This document shows positions 19,017-27,778 of a DNA stretch of 64,000 nucleotides, one piece after another; the first letter of the stretch is position 1, and every line of letters starts with the position of its first letter. Made by a program: the position numbers and the translations under genes. The DNA comes from Flavobacteriaceae bacterium (lineage in GTDB: Bacteria; Bacteroidota; Bacteroidia; Flavobacteriales; Flavobacteriaceae). Where the stretch lies: contig JAKIUU010000009.1 in NCBI GenBank assembly GCA_021647405.1, forward strand, positions 1 through 64,000, in the 5' to 3' direction. Under the pieces are notes generated by a model. That model saw only the letters and a program-made list of their open reading frames with translations. It did not search any database and was not told the DNA's origin.

Positions 19017-20618
19017 TCAAATTGTTTTCAGTCCTAATTCCTTTAAATATTTATTGTGTTCATTCAGTGATTTAGTCGCTTTCTTTTCTATTTCTGTCAA
19101 TTTTTTATTCACTTCTTCTAAATCAATGATTGGCTCCGGTTTTGCTGTACTTACATATCTAGAAATGTTTAGATTAAAATCATTCTTTTCAATTTCTTCT
19201 AAAGTCACTCTACGAGAATAACGTTCTTCTTCCTTTCTGAATTGATAAGTATCTACAATTTTTTGAATATCTTCTTCTCTCAAATGATTTTGTCGTTTTC
19301 CTTTTTGAAAATGCTCACTTGCATTTATAAACAATATATCATCTTCTTTTTTACATTTTTTTAGCACCAAAATACTTACAGGAATACCTGTTGAGAAAAA
19401 CAAGTTTGAAGGTAAGCCAATTACGGTATCAATGTTTCCGTCTTTTAATAGTTTAGTTCTTATGCGAGATTCTGCTCCGCCTCTAAACAGTACTCCGTGT
19501 GGCAAAATAATAGCCATTGTTCCTTCATCACTTAAAAAGTGAAAACCGTGTAATAAAAAAGCAAAGTCGGCTGCTGATTTAGGTGCTAAGCCATAATCTT
19601 TAAAACGGAAATCTTCTCCCATTGTTTCTGATGGTGTCCAACGTAAACTAAATGGTGGATTGGCAACAATAGCGTCAAACTCCATTTTTTTAGCTGGATT
19701 CATTTCGTTGAGCATATCCCAATCATTTGCTAATGAATCTCCGTGATGTATTTCAAACTCCGAATCTTTTACTCCGTGCAAGAGCATATTCATTCGTGCC
19801 AAGTTATATGTTGTTATGTTTTTTTCTTGTCCGTAAATTCTACCTACGCCATCTTTACCTACTTTTTTACGCACATTTAAGAGCAAAGAACCCGAACCAC
19901 AAGCAAAATCAAATACTTTGTTTATTTTTTTCTTTTTTCCTGCTTTGGGATTTTGTCCGTCTAATACGACAATTTCCGATAGGATAGAAGACAATTCTTG
20001 TGGTGTATAAAACTCACCTGCTTTTTTACCTGAACCTGCTGCAAATTGACCAATTAAGTATTCGTATGCATCACCAAGTGTATCGGTATCTGTAGAAAAA
20101 TCGGCAATTCCTTCCGCAATTTTGGTAATGATGGTACACAGTTTTTTATTTCGGGCTTCATAGTTTTTTCCTAGTTTTTCAGAATCTAGATTGATTTCAG
20201 AAAACAAGCCTTTAAAGGTACTTTCAAACGATTCGTTTTCTATGTACTTAAACCCTTGTTGTAGGGTGTCTAATAAATCGCTGTGTTGTGTACGAGCCAA
20301 TTCGGAAATACTACTCCACAGAAAATCCGGTTTTACAACATAATGTACTTTTCTACGCATTTGTTTTTCAAAGGCTTCAATGTCGTTTGGATTTTGCTCA
20401 TACCAAACCAATAAAGGCGTACGATTATCGCCTTCTTCTAATTTTGGATAGTCTGAACCTAATTCTTTTTGTACTGACGCTTCATAATTATCGGATAAAT
20501 AGCGTAAAAACAGAAAGGAAAGCATATAATCTCTAAAATCATCTGCATTCATTGCTCCTCTAAGTTCGTTGGCTATTTTCCAAAGGGTATCGCCTAATTT
20601 TTTTTGTTGTGCTGTCAT
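19017..20618 (-). CDS. hsdM: Type I restriction-modification methyltransferase subunit (HsdM)
   Basis: This 533-residue N6-adenine methyltransferase subunit combines with HsdS to methylate the recognition site. An N-terminal helical domain (about 5-150) precedes the SAM-binding motif DFACGSG (237-243) and the catalytic NPPF (320-323). FYTPQELS (about 203-210) is the conserved linker. The size (about 530) is like type IC HsdM. It is the last gene of the operon, two bases after the ATPase gene, and its C-terminal helix is intact. The operon order here is regulator, R, S, ATPase, M. Confidence 0.97.
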   Translation of the reverse strand: MTAQQKKLGDTLWKIANELRGAMNADDFRDYMLSFLFLRYLSDNYEASVQKELGSDYPKLEEGDNRTPLLVWYEQNPNDIEAFEKQMRRKVHYVVKPDFLWSSISELARTQHSDLLDTLQQGFKYIENESFESTFKGLFSEINLDSEKLGKNYEARNKKLCTIITKIAEGIADFSTDTDTLGDAYEYLIGQFAAGSGKKAGEFYTPQELSSILSEIVVLDGQNPKAGKKKKINKVFDFACGSGSLLLNVRKKVGKDGVGRIYGQEKNITTYNLARMNMLLHGVKDSEFEIHHGDSLANDWDMLNEMNPAKKMEFDAIVANPPFSLRWTPSETMGEDFRFKDYGLAPKSAADFAFLLHGFHFLSDEGTMAIILPHGVLFRGGAESRIRTKLLKDGNIDTVIGLPSNLFFSTGIPVSILVLKKCKKEDDILFINASEHFQKGKRQNHLREEDIQKIVDTYQFRKEEERYSRRVTLEEIEKNDFNLNISRYVSTAKPEPIIDLEEVNKKLTEIEKKATKSLNEHNKYLKELGLKTI

Positions 20619-20620
20619 TA

Positions 20621-21754
20621 TTATGTTGTTTGTGTCGTTTCGTTAAAAATTTCAGGTAACTGAAATTCGTATTTTTCTAAAAATCCTTCTAATATTCTTT
20701 TAAACAAGTCTTTATTGTCCGTTCCCATTTCTTGTGGGTCAAAAACGGAATATTTACCGTGACTAAAAAGGTTTAATGCCCTTTCAAAAAGCACTTCATC
20801 CTCTAAACCATTAATACATTTATCAATTTTATCATAACCAAAAAAGCTGGCTGTTTTTTCTAAAATACTCCGCATAGCATTAAAGTGAAAAGTATAAATA
20901 GTACCCGAATCAACAACTCGTTTTAGTTCGCTAATGATAGCAATATGATGAAAAAAAGGTGTGTCTCCTGTATTTTGAAGTGCGTAATTTTGTGCATCTT
21001 TAGAATGTAAAAAATAACATTTGTTTTTTATTTTTCTTGTTAATTCGTTAAACATTACATTGAAAAAAAGACTATGATGTGTTGATATGATGGTCTTGAT
21101 TTTATTATCTTCTCTTTTAATTAAATGAGCCAAATCTGATGCTACTGAAATTACATTGTTTTCGTCTAATGATGAAATAGGGTCGTCTATATAAATGTAT
21201 TTAACCCAATTATACGCTCCTGTATCATCTTCACTATTTACTTGGTCAATAGCGAGTTCGCAAATGGCAATAAAAAAACACCAAATAAATAAATTTTCTT
21301 CTCCTCTTGATATTTTTATATTTTCTACGGTTTCGGTGGTGTCACCTATGAGAATGGTTCTTGAAAATGTAACGGTATAATTATCATAATCTATAAAAAA
21401 ATTCAAATCTACGTAGTTTTGAAAGAGTGAACCAATACGGGTTTCCATTTCCAAATCTTGCAAACCGTTAAAGAAAGCCGAATCTTTATTGAGCATTATT
21501 TTTCTGTCAGTATCGTTATCTAGGTCGTTGTTCCAAACAAAAAGGTCTTCTGTAAAGGCATTAAAATACAAAGTATCTCTATTACCATCTGTTTTACCCA
21601 ATTCTTTAAAAGCCATTGACAACCTAGTTTTACCCGTACCATTATGAGCAAAGAACAAAATAAGTTCTTTTACCTTTCGGTTATTTCCTGTTAGGTCATC
21701 ACGAAAGTGTTGTGCTATTTCGGCAAGGTTAGTAAAGTTGCTAATTCTATTCAT
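20621..21754 (-). CDS. PrrC-like ATPase, candidate anticodon nuclease in type I R-M operon
   Basis: This 377-residue protein has an ABC/SMC-like ATPase: Walker A AHNGTGKT (36-43), a signature-like SRGEE (149-153), Walker B with D-loop YIYIDDPISSLD (186-197) and a switch histidine STHH (224-227). The C-terminus carries Arg295-x3-Glu299 and, 33 residues on, His332. E. coli PrrC has its tRNA-cutting triad as R320-x3-E324 and H356, 32 residues on, in a 396-residue protein linked to a type IC R-M system. Size, domain order, triad spacing and position between hsdS and hsdM all agree. The likely role is an abortive-infection tRNA ribonuclease held inactive by the Hsd complex. An R-M-associated ATPase with another effector remains possible. 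Confidence 0.72.
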   Translation of the reverse strand: MNRISNFTNLAEIAQHFRDDLTGNNRKVKELILFFAHNGTGKTRLSMAFKELGKTDGNRDTLYFNAFTEDLFVWNNDLDNDTDRKIMLNKDSAFFNGLQDLEMETRIGSLFQNYVDLNFFIDYDNYTVTFSRTILIGDTTETVENIKISRGEENLFIWCFFIAICELAIDQVNSEDDTGAYNWVKYIYIDDPISSLDENNVISVASDLAHLIKREDNKIKTIISTHHSLFFNVMFNELTRKIKNKCYFLHSKDAQNYALQNTGDTPFFHHIAIISELKRVVDSGTIYTFHFNAMRSILEKTASFFGYDKIDKCINGLEDEVLFERALNLFSHGKYSVFDPQEMGTDNKDLFKRILEGFLEKYEFQLPEIFNETTQTT

Positions 21755-21756
21755 TT

Positions 21757-22977
21757 CTAATTTTCAATTTTTGGAAATAAACCTTGCATTAAGCCTTTTT
21801 TATGGGCTTTTAATGTTTCTATCTTTTCGGTTTGGGCGGTGATTAAGTCATCTACTGCTGTTAGGGTATCGGCTATTTTTTGTTGTTCTTGCGGGTTGGT
21901 TGGTATAAGTATTTTTAATTTAGAAAAAATAGAAATCCAATGTCTTTTATGAGTGCTTACTTCAAACTTTATATTTTGCATAGCCTCATACATAAACTTA
22001 ACATTGCTTTTATTTTTAGCAATTAATATTTTCATTGCTGATGATTTACCTTTAAAGGGGAAATCAACAAATTTTGTTGCTGTAGTAAAATCATCAAAAA
22101 TTATTACAGGAAGATTATCTGAAAATATCCCATTTTTTTCGTCTGTATAACCTAAAATAAAAGTTTTACCTGCTGTCAACACTGGTGTTTCATATTCATC
22201 TTTATAATCTGTGTTACTAACCAAATATGGTGTTGGTTGAAGATAATCTAAGCAATTTTCTAATGCTTTCTCCACCCACTCCCCATACTGCACAAATTCA
22301 GGGAAACGCTTTTTGGGTACTCTTTCGCCCTTAGCAGGAAAGAGTTGTTGTAATAAACCTTTTTTATGTTCTTTTAATAGGCTTAGTTTTTCGGTTTCGG
22401 CTTTGATGTAATCGTCTAAACTGCTTAGGGTGTTGGCTATTTTTTGTTGTTCTTTGGGGTTGGGTATATAAAAAGGGAATTCTTTTATTTGCTTTTGTGA
22501 AAGCATTGGTATTGCTGCTGAAGTACTAATTCTTTTAACTTCTTTTTGAATACTATTTCCAATTAATATGTAGTATAGGAAATAGATGTTGCAAGTTATA
22601 TCTTTTATTAAAACCATACTTGGATTTATGGTTGCCTTACCTATATCTTGGTGAATTAATGCACAATCACCTAAACTCCCCCTTTGAGAAAAAATTATGT
22701 GATTGATTTCAACCATAATTTCAGGAGATTCATAATACTTATCCCATTTTAGAAAAGTAGGGTCAGAAATATCTAAATATTGATTTTGAATATGCTTTCC
22801 TCCTAATACTAGAGCACCTTGTCCCTCTTCAACCAAATCTTGCTTTGTATAACCTCTATACCCAATACGCCCTTTAAGAGTACAATTATCACCAATTGTT
22901 GTACTAGACCATTCTCCCACAAACTCCTTAAACCTAAATTTAGGCACTAACTGTATATTTTCTTTATTTTTTTTCAT
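21757..22977 (-). CDS. hsdS: Type I restriction specificity subunit (HsdS)
   Basis: This 406-residue subunit decides the DNA sequence recognised by the Hsd complex. Two target-recognition domains (about 15-170 and 225-360) are each followed by a near-identical central helix: EQQKIANTLSSLDDYI... (from about 175) and EQQKIADTLTAVDDLI... (from about 364), ending in KKGLLQQLFP and KKGLMQGLFP. The repeats set the spacer between half-sites and are natural places for domain exchange. It overlaps hsdR by 14 bases and is two bases from the PrrC-like gene. Confidence 0.95.
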   Translation of the reverse strand: MKKNKENIQLVPKFRFKEFVGEWSSTTIGDNCTLKGRIGYRGYTKQDLVEEGQGALVLGGKHIQNQYLDISDPTFLKWDKYYESPEIMVEINHIIFSQRGSLGDCALIHQDIGKATINPSMVLIKDITCNIYFLYYILIGNSIQKEVKRISTSAAIPMLSQKQIKEFPFYIPNPKEQQKIANTLSSLDDYIKAETEKLSLLKEHKKGLLQQLFPAKGERVPKKRFPEFVQYGEWVEKALENCLDYLQPTPYLVSNTDYKDEYETPVLTAGKTFILGYTDEKNGIFSDNLPVIIFDDFTTATKFVDFPFKGKSSAMKILIAKNKSNVKFMYEAMQNIKFEVSTHKRHWISIFSKLKILIPTNPQEQQKIADTLTAVDDLITAQTEKIETLKAHKKGLMQGLFPKIEN

Positions 22978-25960
22978 AAGCTGTTAATCCTGCTATTTCG
23001 CGTCCTTGGGCTTGTTTATTTAATAGTGGCACAAGGTCGTCCATTAGTGCCAATTCTTTTTTGGTGCGGTCTTTCCATCCTAAATCTAATGGTGCAAGTA
23101 AGTCGCTTAATGCTTCACCATCAAAAATCATTCGGTCTAATATTCTTGTTACAAAGGCACTAAGGCTATCGGCTTCCAAGCCATATTTTTTGGCTATGGC
23201 ATTTAATGCTTTGCTAAATTTTTCGGTTTTAAAGGTTTGGTAACCTTCTCGTATTTGTTTTTCGGTTAAGCCTTTGCCAATTTCTAAGGAGTTGATATAA
23301 TCAATAATATCTTCTCGTTCGTCCATTAAATTGGCAGAAGAACTCAATAGGTTTATCAATTGCAACTTGGTCATCTTCTGTTTAGAAGATTTGTTTTGGG
23401 TGTAGTTGGCAATCAAACCAATAATATAATCGTAATCAATGATAGCAGAAGAAAAAAGTACAAACTCAAAATCGAGTTGTTGTACTTCTGGCGGTGTATC
23501 GCTACCGCCTTTGTCTTGCTGTGCTTTTAATCGTTTGGCTGTATCAATATACACGCTTCTAAACGAACGCAAATCATCTTCTGGCAATAATGCTTCAATA
23601 GTTTCGGTTTGCTCTTCTTTTAGGTCGGTATATTGGTCTAGTTGTGTTTTAAGGCGTTGTACTTCTTTAAAACTATTGATAAATTCGGCACGAGCCTCAT
23701 CACCTTTTAAATTATTTACTTGTTCGGGCGTACATTCCAACCCTTGTGCTTGCATAAATTGCTCTAAATTGGCAACCGCTTTTTTGTATTTTTCTATTAC
23801 TTTAGGAGCTGCATCAACTAACCAAATTTCTTTAGGATTATCTATTTTAGCACCCGAGAATAAGGCAATGGCTTCATTTACATTGTCTTCTTGTTGGCGG
23901 AAATCTAATATATTTCCGTAGGGTTTGGTATCGTTTAGCACACGGTTGGTACGAGAAAATGCTTGTATTAATCCGTGATATTTCAGGTTTTTATCTACAT
24001 ACAAGGTGTTTAGATATTTAGAATCAAAACCTGTGAGTAGCATATCAACCACAATCATTACATCTATCTTTTTTTTATGTGGATAGTCTGTATTGCTATA
24101 TTTTTGGTCTTTAATGCGTTGCTGTACATTTTGGTAGTATAAATCAAAATTGTTTATATCGTGATTGGTTCCGTATTGTTTGTTATAGTCAGCAATAATG
24201 GTTTTTAGAGCTTCCTTTTTTTGGTTAGGTTCTACTTCATTATCTGCTTTTTCTTGCGGTAGGTCTTCTTGTAATTGTAGTACGTCTTTGTTGCCTTCTG
24301 CCGGTGGCGAGAATACACAAGCAATATTTAAAGCTTTGTAGCTTTCGTCTTGTTGTTTTTTATCTTCTTGTAATTCTTTAAACAGTTCGTAATATTTAAT
24401 CGCATCATTGATAGATGAAGTTGCCAATACTGCATTAAAACGTCTAGAATTCGTTGCTTTGTCGTGTTTGTTTATAATGGCATTTGCAACTGCTAATTTA
24501 TGCAAATCGCTACCAATGGTTACTTTGCCATCCGGTTTGAAATAGTCGATATGAAAACGTAATACATTTCTGTCGTCTATGGCATTGGTTATGGTGTATG
24601 AATGCAATTCTTTTTGAAAAACATCTTGGGTTGTTTTGTAAGATGCTTGTGTTCCATCAATGGTTTTGTAGGTAGCGTTTTGTTCAAAAATAGGTGTACC
24701 TGTAAACCCAAATAATTGTGCATTTGGAAAAAATTCTTTAATGGATTTATGATTTTCACCAAATTGCGAACGGTGGCATTCATCAAAAATAAATACAATA
24801 CGTTTATCGCTTAGTGGTGCTAATCGCTCTTTATACGTAGGAATACCTTTTTCTATTTTTTTCTTGTTTTGTTTGCCACTTTCATCCAATGCTAAACCTA
24901 ATTTTTGAATGGTGGTTACGATTACCTTATCTGCATAATCGGTAGATAGCATTCGTTGTATTAATGTTTCGGTATTGGTGTTTTCTTCTACACAATTTTC
25001 TTGAAACTTATTGAATTCTTGGCGTGTTTGTCTGTCAAGGTCTTTTCTATCTACTACAAACAAACATTTTTCAATATCAGGGTTATCCTTTAAAAGAGTA
25101 GATGCTTTAAATGAAGTTAGTGTTTTTCCACTTCCAGTGGTGTGCCAAATATATCCGTTTCCTCTATTTTGATGGATGCAATCTACAATGGCTTTTACAG
25201 CATAGATTTGATAAGGTCGCATTACTAATATTTTTTGCTCTACTGCAACTAAAACCATATAGCGGCTTATCATTTGTCCTAAAGTACATTTGGCTAAAAA
25301 TTTATCGGTAAAATCGTCTAAATGCGTGATAGGTTCATTGTCTTCATTTGCTAATTTATAAACAGGTAAAAATTGTTCATCAGCATTAAAGGCAAAATGT
25401 TTATTGTTATTGTTAGAAAAATAAAGTGTTGTTGTTTTATTACTAACGATAAACAATTGCATAAAGCAAAGTAAGGAGTTAGTGTATCCGTTTCCTGGGT
25501 CGTTTTTATAGTCCACAATTTGTTGCATTGCACGATTAGGACTTACTTCTAATGCTTTTAATTCAATTTGCACCATAGGAATACCATTAATTAACAGAAT
25601 AACATCATATCTGTGATGACTGTTGTTAGTATTCATTCGTAATTGGTTGATGACTTCAAAATCGTTTTTGCACCAATCTTTTATATTTACCAATGTGTAT
25701 TGCAAAGGTGTTCCATCTTCACGTTGAAAAGTGTTTCGTTCTCTCAATCTTTTTGAAGATTCAAAAACATCAGGATTTATAATTTCTTCTTTAAGCCTTT
25801 CAAATTCTGAAGTTGTTAAATTTACTCTGTTTAGTTTTTCAAACTTTTGTCTAAAGTTTTGTTCAAGAGCATTTTTATCACGAATATCTGGGCGATACGT
25901 GTATTTGAGGTCTTTTAGTCTCTCAATTAATTCGTTTTCTATTTGACTTTCTTTTGTCAT
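22964..25960 (-). CDS. hsdR: Type I restriction endonuclease/translocase subunit (HsdR)
   Basis: This 998-residue motor and nuclease subunit cuts unmethylated DNA after ATP-driven translocation. The N-terminal PD-(D/E)xK nuclease shows Asp119 and Glu133-Leu-Lys135. The helicase Walker A is TTGSGKT (274-280) and the DEAD-box motif is DECHRSQFG, followed by FGFTGTP and QAFSRTNRV (motif VI). A helical C-terminus from about 750 docks on HsdM. The length fits type IC HsdR. It overlaps the regulator gene by 4 bases and hsdS by 14, so translation is probably coupled. Confidence 0.96.
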   Translation of the reverse strand: MTKESQIENELIERLKDLKYTYRPDIRDKNALEQNFRQKFEKLNRVNLTTSEFERLKEEIINPDVFESSKRLRERNTFQREDGTPLQYTLVNIKDWCKNDFEVINQLRMNTNNSHHRYDVILLINGIPMVQIELKALEVSPNRAMQQIVDYKNDPGNGYTNSLLCFMQLFIVSNKTTTLYFSNNNNKHFAFNADEQFLPVYKLANEDNEPITHLDDFTDKFLAKCTLGQMISRYMVLVAVEQKILVMRPYQIYAVKAIVDCIHQNRGNGYIWHTTGSGKTLTSFKASTLLKDNPDIEKCLFVVDRKDLDRQTRQEFNKFQENCVEENTNTETLIQRMLSTDYADKVIVTTIQKLGLALDESGKQNKKKIEKGIPTYKERLAPLSDKRIVFIFDECHRSQFGENHKSIKEFFPNAQLFGFTGTPIFEQNATYKTIDGTQASYKTTQDVFQKELHSYTITNAIDDRNVLRFHIDYFKPDGKVTIGSDLHKLAVANAIINKHDKATNSRRFNAVLATSSINDAIKYYELFKELQEDKKQQDESYKALNIACVFSPPAEGNKDVLQLQEDLPQEKADNEVEPNQKKEALKTIIADYNKQYGTNHDINNFDLYYQNVQQRIKDQKYSNTDYPHKKKIDVMIVVDMLLTGFDSKYLNTLYVDKNLKYHGLIQAFSRTNRVLNDTKPYGNILDFRQQEDNVNEAIALFSGAKIDNPKEIWLVDAAPKVIEKYKKAVANLEQFMQAQGLECTPEQVNNLKGDEARAEFINSFKEVQRLKTQLDQYTDLKEEQTETIEALLPEDDLRSFRSVYIDTAKRLKAQQDKGGSDTPPEVQQLDFEFVLFSSAIIDYDYIIGLIANYTQNKSSKQKMTKLQLINLLSSSANLMDEREDIIDYINSLEIGKGLTEKQIREGYQTFKTEKFSKALNAIAKKYGLEADSLSAFVTRILDRMIFDGEALSDLLAPLDLGWKDRTKKELALMDDLVPLLNKQAQGREIAGLTAYEKK

Positions 25961-26148
25961 TCGTTTTCTTTTATCAAATCTTTTACTTCTACGTTTAATA
26001 TTTTCGCAATCTCAAACAATGTTTCTAAACTAGGTTGTCTTCTATTTTGTGCATAAGAGTTTACCATATTGTAACTCTTGCCCAACTGTTCAGCAAGCCA
26101 CTTTTGTTTAATTCCTTTCGTTTCCAAAACCTCTTTTATTCGGTTCAT
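25957..26148 (-). CDS. XRE-family HTH regulator of the restriction operon
   Basis: This small Cro/C1-type DNA-binding protein is 63 residues from the ATG at 26148; an in-frame ATG at 26175 would add nine unlikely residues. The helix-turn-helix covers about residues 10-40 (KQKWLAEQLGKSYNMVNSYA). It is the first gene of the operon and its stop overlaps the hsdR start by 4 bases. It resembles controller proteins of restriction systems and probably represses or times the operon through a palindrome at 26198-26210. Confidence 0.85.
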   Translation of the reverse strand: MNRIKEVLETKGIKQKWLAEQLGKSYNMVNSYAQNRRQPSLETLFEIAKILNVEVKDLIKENE

Positions 26149-26197
26149 TTTTGAATCTTTTAATTCAGTCTGCAAAATAGGAATAATTTTTCAATAT

Positions 26198-26210
26198 CTC
26201 ATTAAATGAG
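26198..26210. promoter_or_regulatory. Palindrome upstream of the restriction operon
   Basis: CTCATTAAATGAG is a perfect 6-1-6 inverted repeat, 50 bases upstream of the regulator's start codon. It is a good candidate operator for the XRE protein. A TATTTTG sequence that nearly fits the -7 consensus lies between it and the start. Confidence 0.45.
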
Positions 26211-26252
26211 TATTAAAATAATCATTCAGTTTGTGTGGCGGTGGGTAAAGGC

Positions 26253-26312
26253 AAGCTCTTTTGGTTTTTTGTGTATTGACTTTGAGCGATGGCAAAAACC
26301 AAATGTGCTTGA
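26253..26312. repeat. Right copy of the structured repeat flanking the restriction operon
   Basis: It has the same end sequences as the copy at 18947-18994: aagctctttt (26253-26262) and aaatgtgcttga (26301-26312). The inner parts differ but again pair with each other (tttggttttt against aaaaaccaaa). It lies between the operon promoter and the 3' end of the M28 peptidase gene. Confidence 0.5.
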
Positions 26313-26370
26313 CTGTGTGCGATGGGATTTTTTTCCGCTTGCAGGTAACTCGTTTTATCCTTACAAATAC

Positions 26371-27747
26371 TTATTTTATCCCGTATTTATCAAACAGATA
26401 CAGCATCGCCGCCATAGTGGCAGCCCCCAGTTCTAACTCTCTTTTGTTAACAATATCGAGCTTGTCTATTGCTGTGTGGTGGTAATCAAAATAGCGTTGC
26501 GAATCGGGTTGCAAGCCCAAAATAACATTCTCTTTTGTGTTGAGGTGTCCTACATCAGAACCGCCACCACCCCTGGCAAAAACGTGAATTAAATAAGGTG
26601 CAAATAAAGGCTTCCATTTTAAAACTTGGGCGTAATTGGCATCGCTACAGTTAAAGCCAAAGCCTCGGGGTGTAAACCCTCCTGCATCAGATTCTAAAGC
26701 TACAATGTGGTTTTCTTTCTTTTCTTCAGCTACGCGGGCGTATTCTTTACCACCACGCGAGCCGTTTTCTTCGTTCATAAACAACACAAGCCTAATACTG
26801 CGTTTGGGTCTGTACCCTACTGTTTTAAACAAACGCAATACTTCCATAGACTGTACAATACCGGCACCGTCATCTTGAGCGCCTTCGGCCAAATCCCAAG
26901 AATCTAAATGACCGCCTACAACGATGTATTCATCTGGAAAAGTACTGCCTGTCAATTCGCCTATTACGTTAAACGAAGGCGCATCAGGAAAAATTTTACA
27001 ATGCTGTTTGAAATAAAATCGGGTGTTGGGATTTGTTTTTAAAAGCGCACTTAATTTATTTGATGCGATGGTACTTATAGCAGCTGTGGGTATTTTTTGC
27101 GCGTCGGGTAAATCGCCATAACTCATCACGCCCGTATGTGGAAAATCATCCAAACGCAAATTCATTGAGCGCACAATGGCGCCAACGGCACCGTATTTTC
27201 CAGCCACACGTGCCCCATTATAACGTTGCCCTACAGCAGCACCATAGGCCGCACCTGTTTGTATTAAATCGGCTTGCATGGGGCGGTTATAAAACACTAT
27301 TTTCCCACGAACTTTTTCACCCAAATCTTCTACTTCCTTTACACTGTGTACTTCTATAACCTGTGCTGTTACCCCTCCTTTTTTTGTAGCAACCGATCCG
27401 CCTAAAGCGCAAACAGGAACACTTACCCTGCCTTTTCTGGTAATGATAAAGGCTTCTTCTTTTTCGCCTCGCTCCCAATGTGGTACCATAACGGGCTGTA
27501 ACCAAACCTTGTTTAAACCCAATTTTTCGAGTTCCTTTTTACCCCATTTAACCGCTTTTTGTGCATTTTGGGAGCCCGATAAACGGCCGCCTATTTTTTG
27601 AGTTAAATAAGTCAACCATTGGTAACTTTTACCATTTAATAAAGAAGTGTTGTAAAACTGTTTTATTTGTATGGAATCTTGTTTAAAATCTTGAGAATAT
27701 CCGACAGAAATCATCAGAAAAATAAGAATGTAAATGGCATATTTCAT
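26371..27747 (-). CDS. Exported M28-family zinc peptidase
   Basis: This 458-residue aminopeptidase or carboxypeptidase Q-like enzyme starts at the ATG at 27747, which gives a clean signal peptide (MKYAIYILIFLMISVGYSQ). A longer reading would overlap the upstream gene. A PA-like insert (about 120-240) is followed by the zinc-binding M28 domain: GGHLDSWD, DDGAG, NEENGSRGG and the final YFDYHHTAID. All five metal-ligand positions look intact. It is probably periplasmic or envelope-bound and takes part in peptide breakdown. It lies 31 bases after the sigma-54 activator gene. Confidence 0.92.
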   Translation of the reverse strand: MKYAIYILIFLMISVGYSQDFKQDSIQIKQFYNTSLLNGKSYQWLTYLTQKIGGRLSGSQNAQKAVKWGKKELEKLGLNKVWLQPVMVPHWERGEKEEAFIITRKGRVSVPVCALGGSVATKKGGVTAQVIEVHSVKEVEDLGEKVRGKIVFYNRPMQADLIQTGAAYGAAVGQRYNGARVAGKYGAVGAIVRSMNLRLDDFPHTGVMSYGDLPDAQKIPTAAISTIASNKLSALLKTNPNTRFYFKQHCKIFPDAPSFNVIGELTGSTFPDEYIVVGGHLDSWDLAEGAQDDGAGIVQSMEVLRLFKTVGYRPKRSIRLVLFMNEENGSRGGKEYARVAEEKKENHIVALESDAGGFTPRGFGFNCSDANYAQVLKWKPLFAPYLIHVFARGGGGSDVGHLNTKENVILGLQPDSQRYFDYHHTAIDKLDIVNKRELELGAATMAAMLYLFDKYGIK

Positions 27748-27778
27748 GGATGTGTTTTTATCGGTTAAAAGTAAAGAT

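Noticed and set aside
20621..21754. Reading the ATPase in the Hsd operon as an OLD-family nuclease or RecF-type repair protein
   Set aside because: No Toprim motif follows the ATPase, and the C-terminal R-x3-E...SH pattern with its spacing fits PrrC/RloC better.
26206..26485. Two overlapping plus-strand ORFs upstream of the restriction operon
   Set aside because: They run through the operon promoter, the flanking repeat and the antisense of the M28 gene; no start context or protein-like composition.
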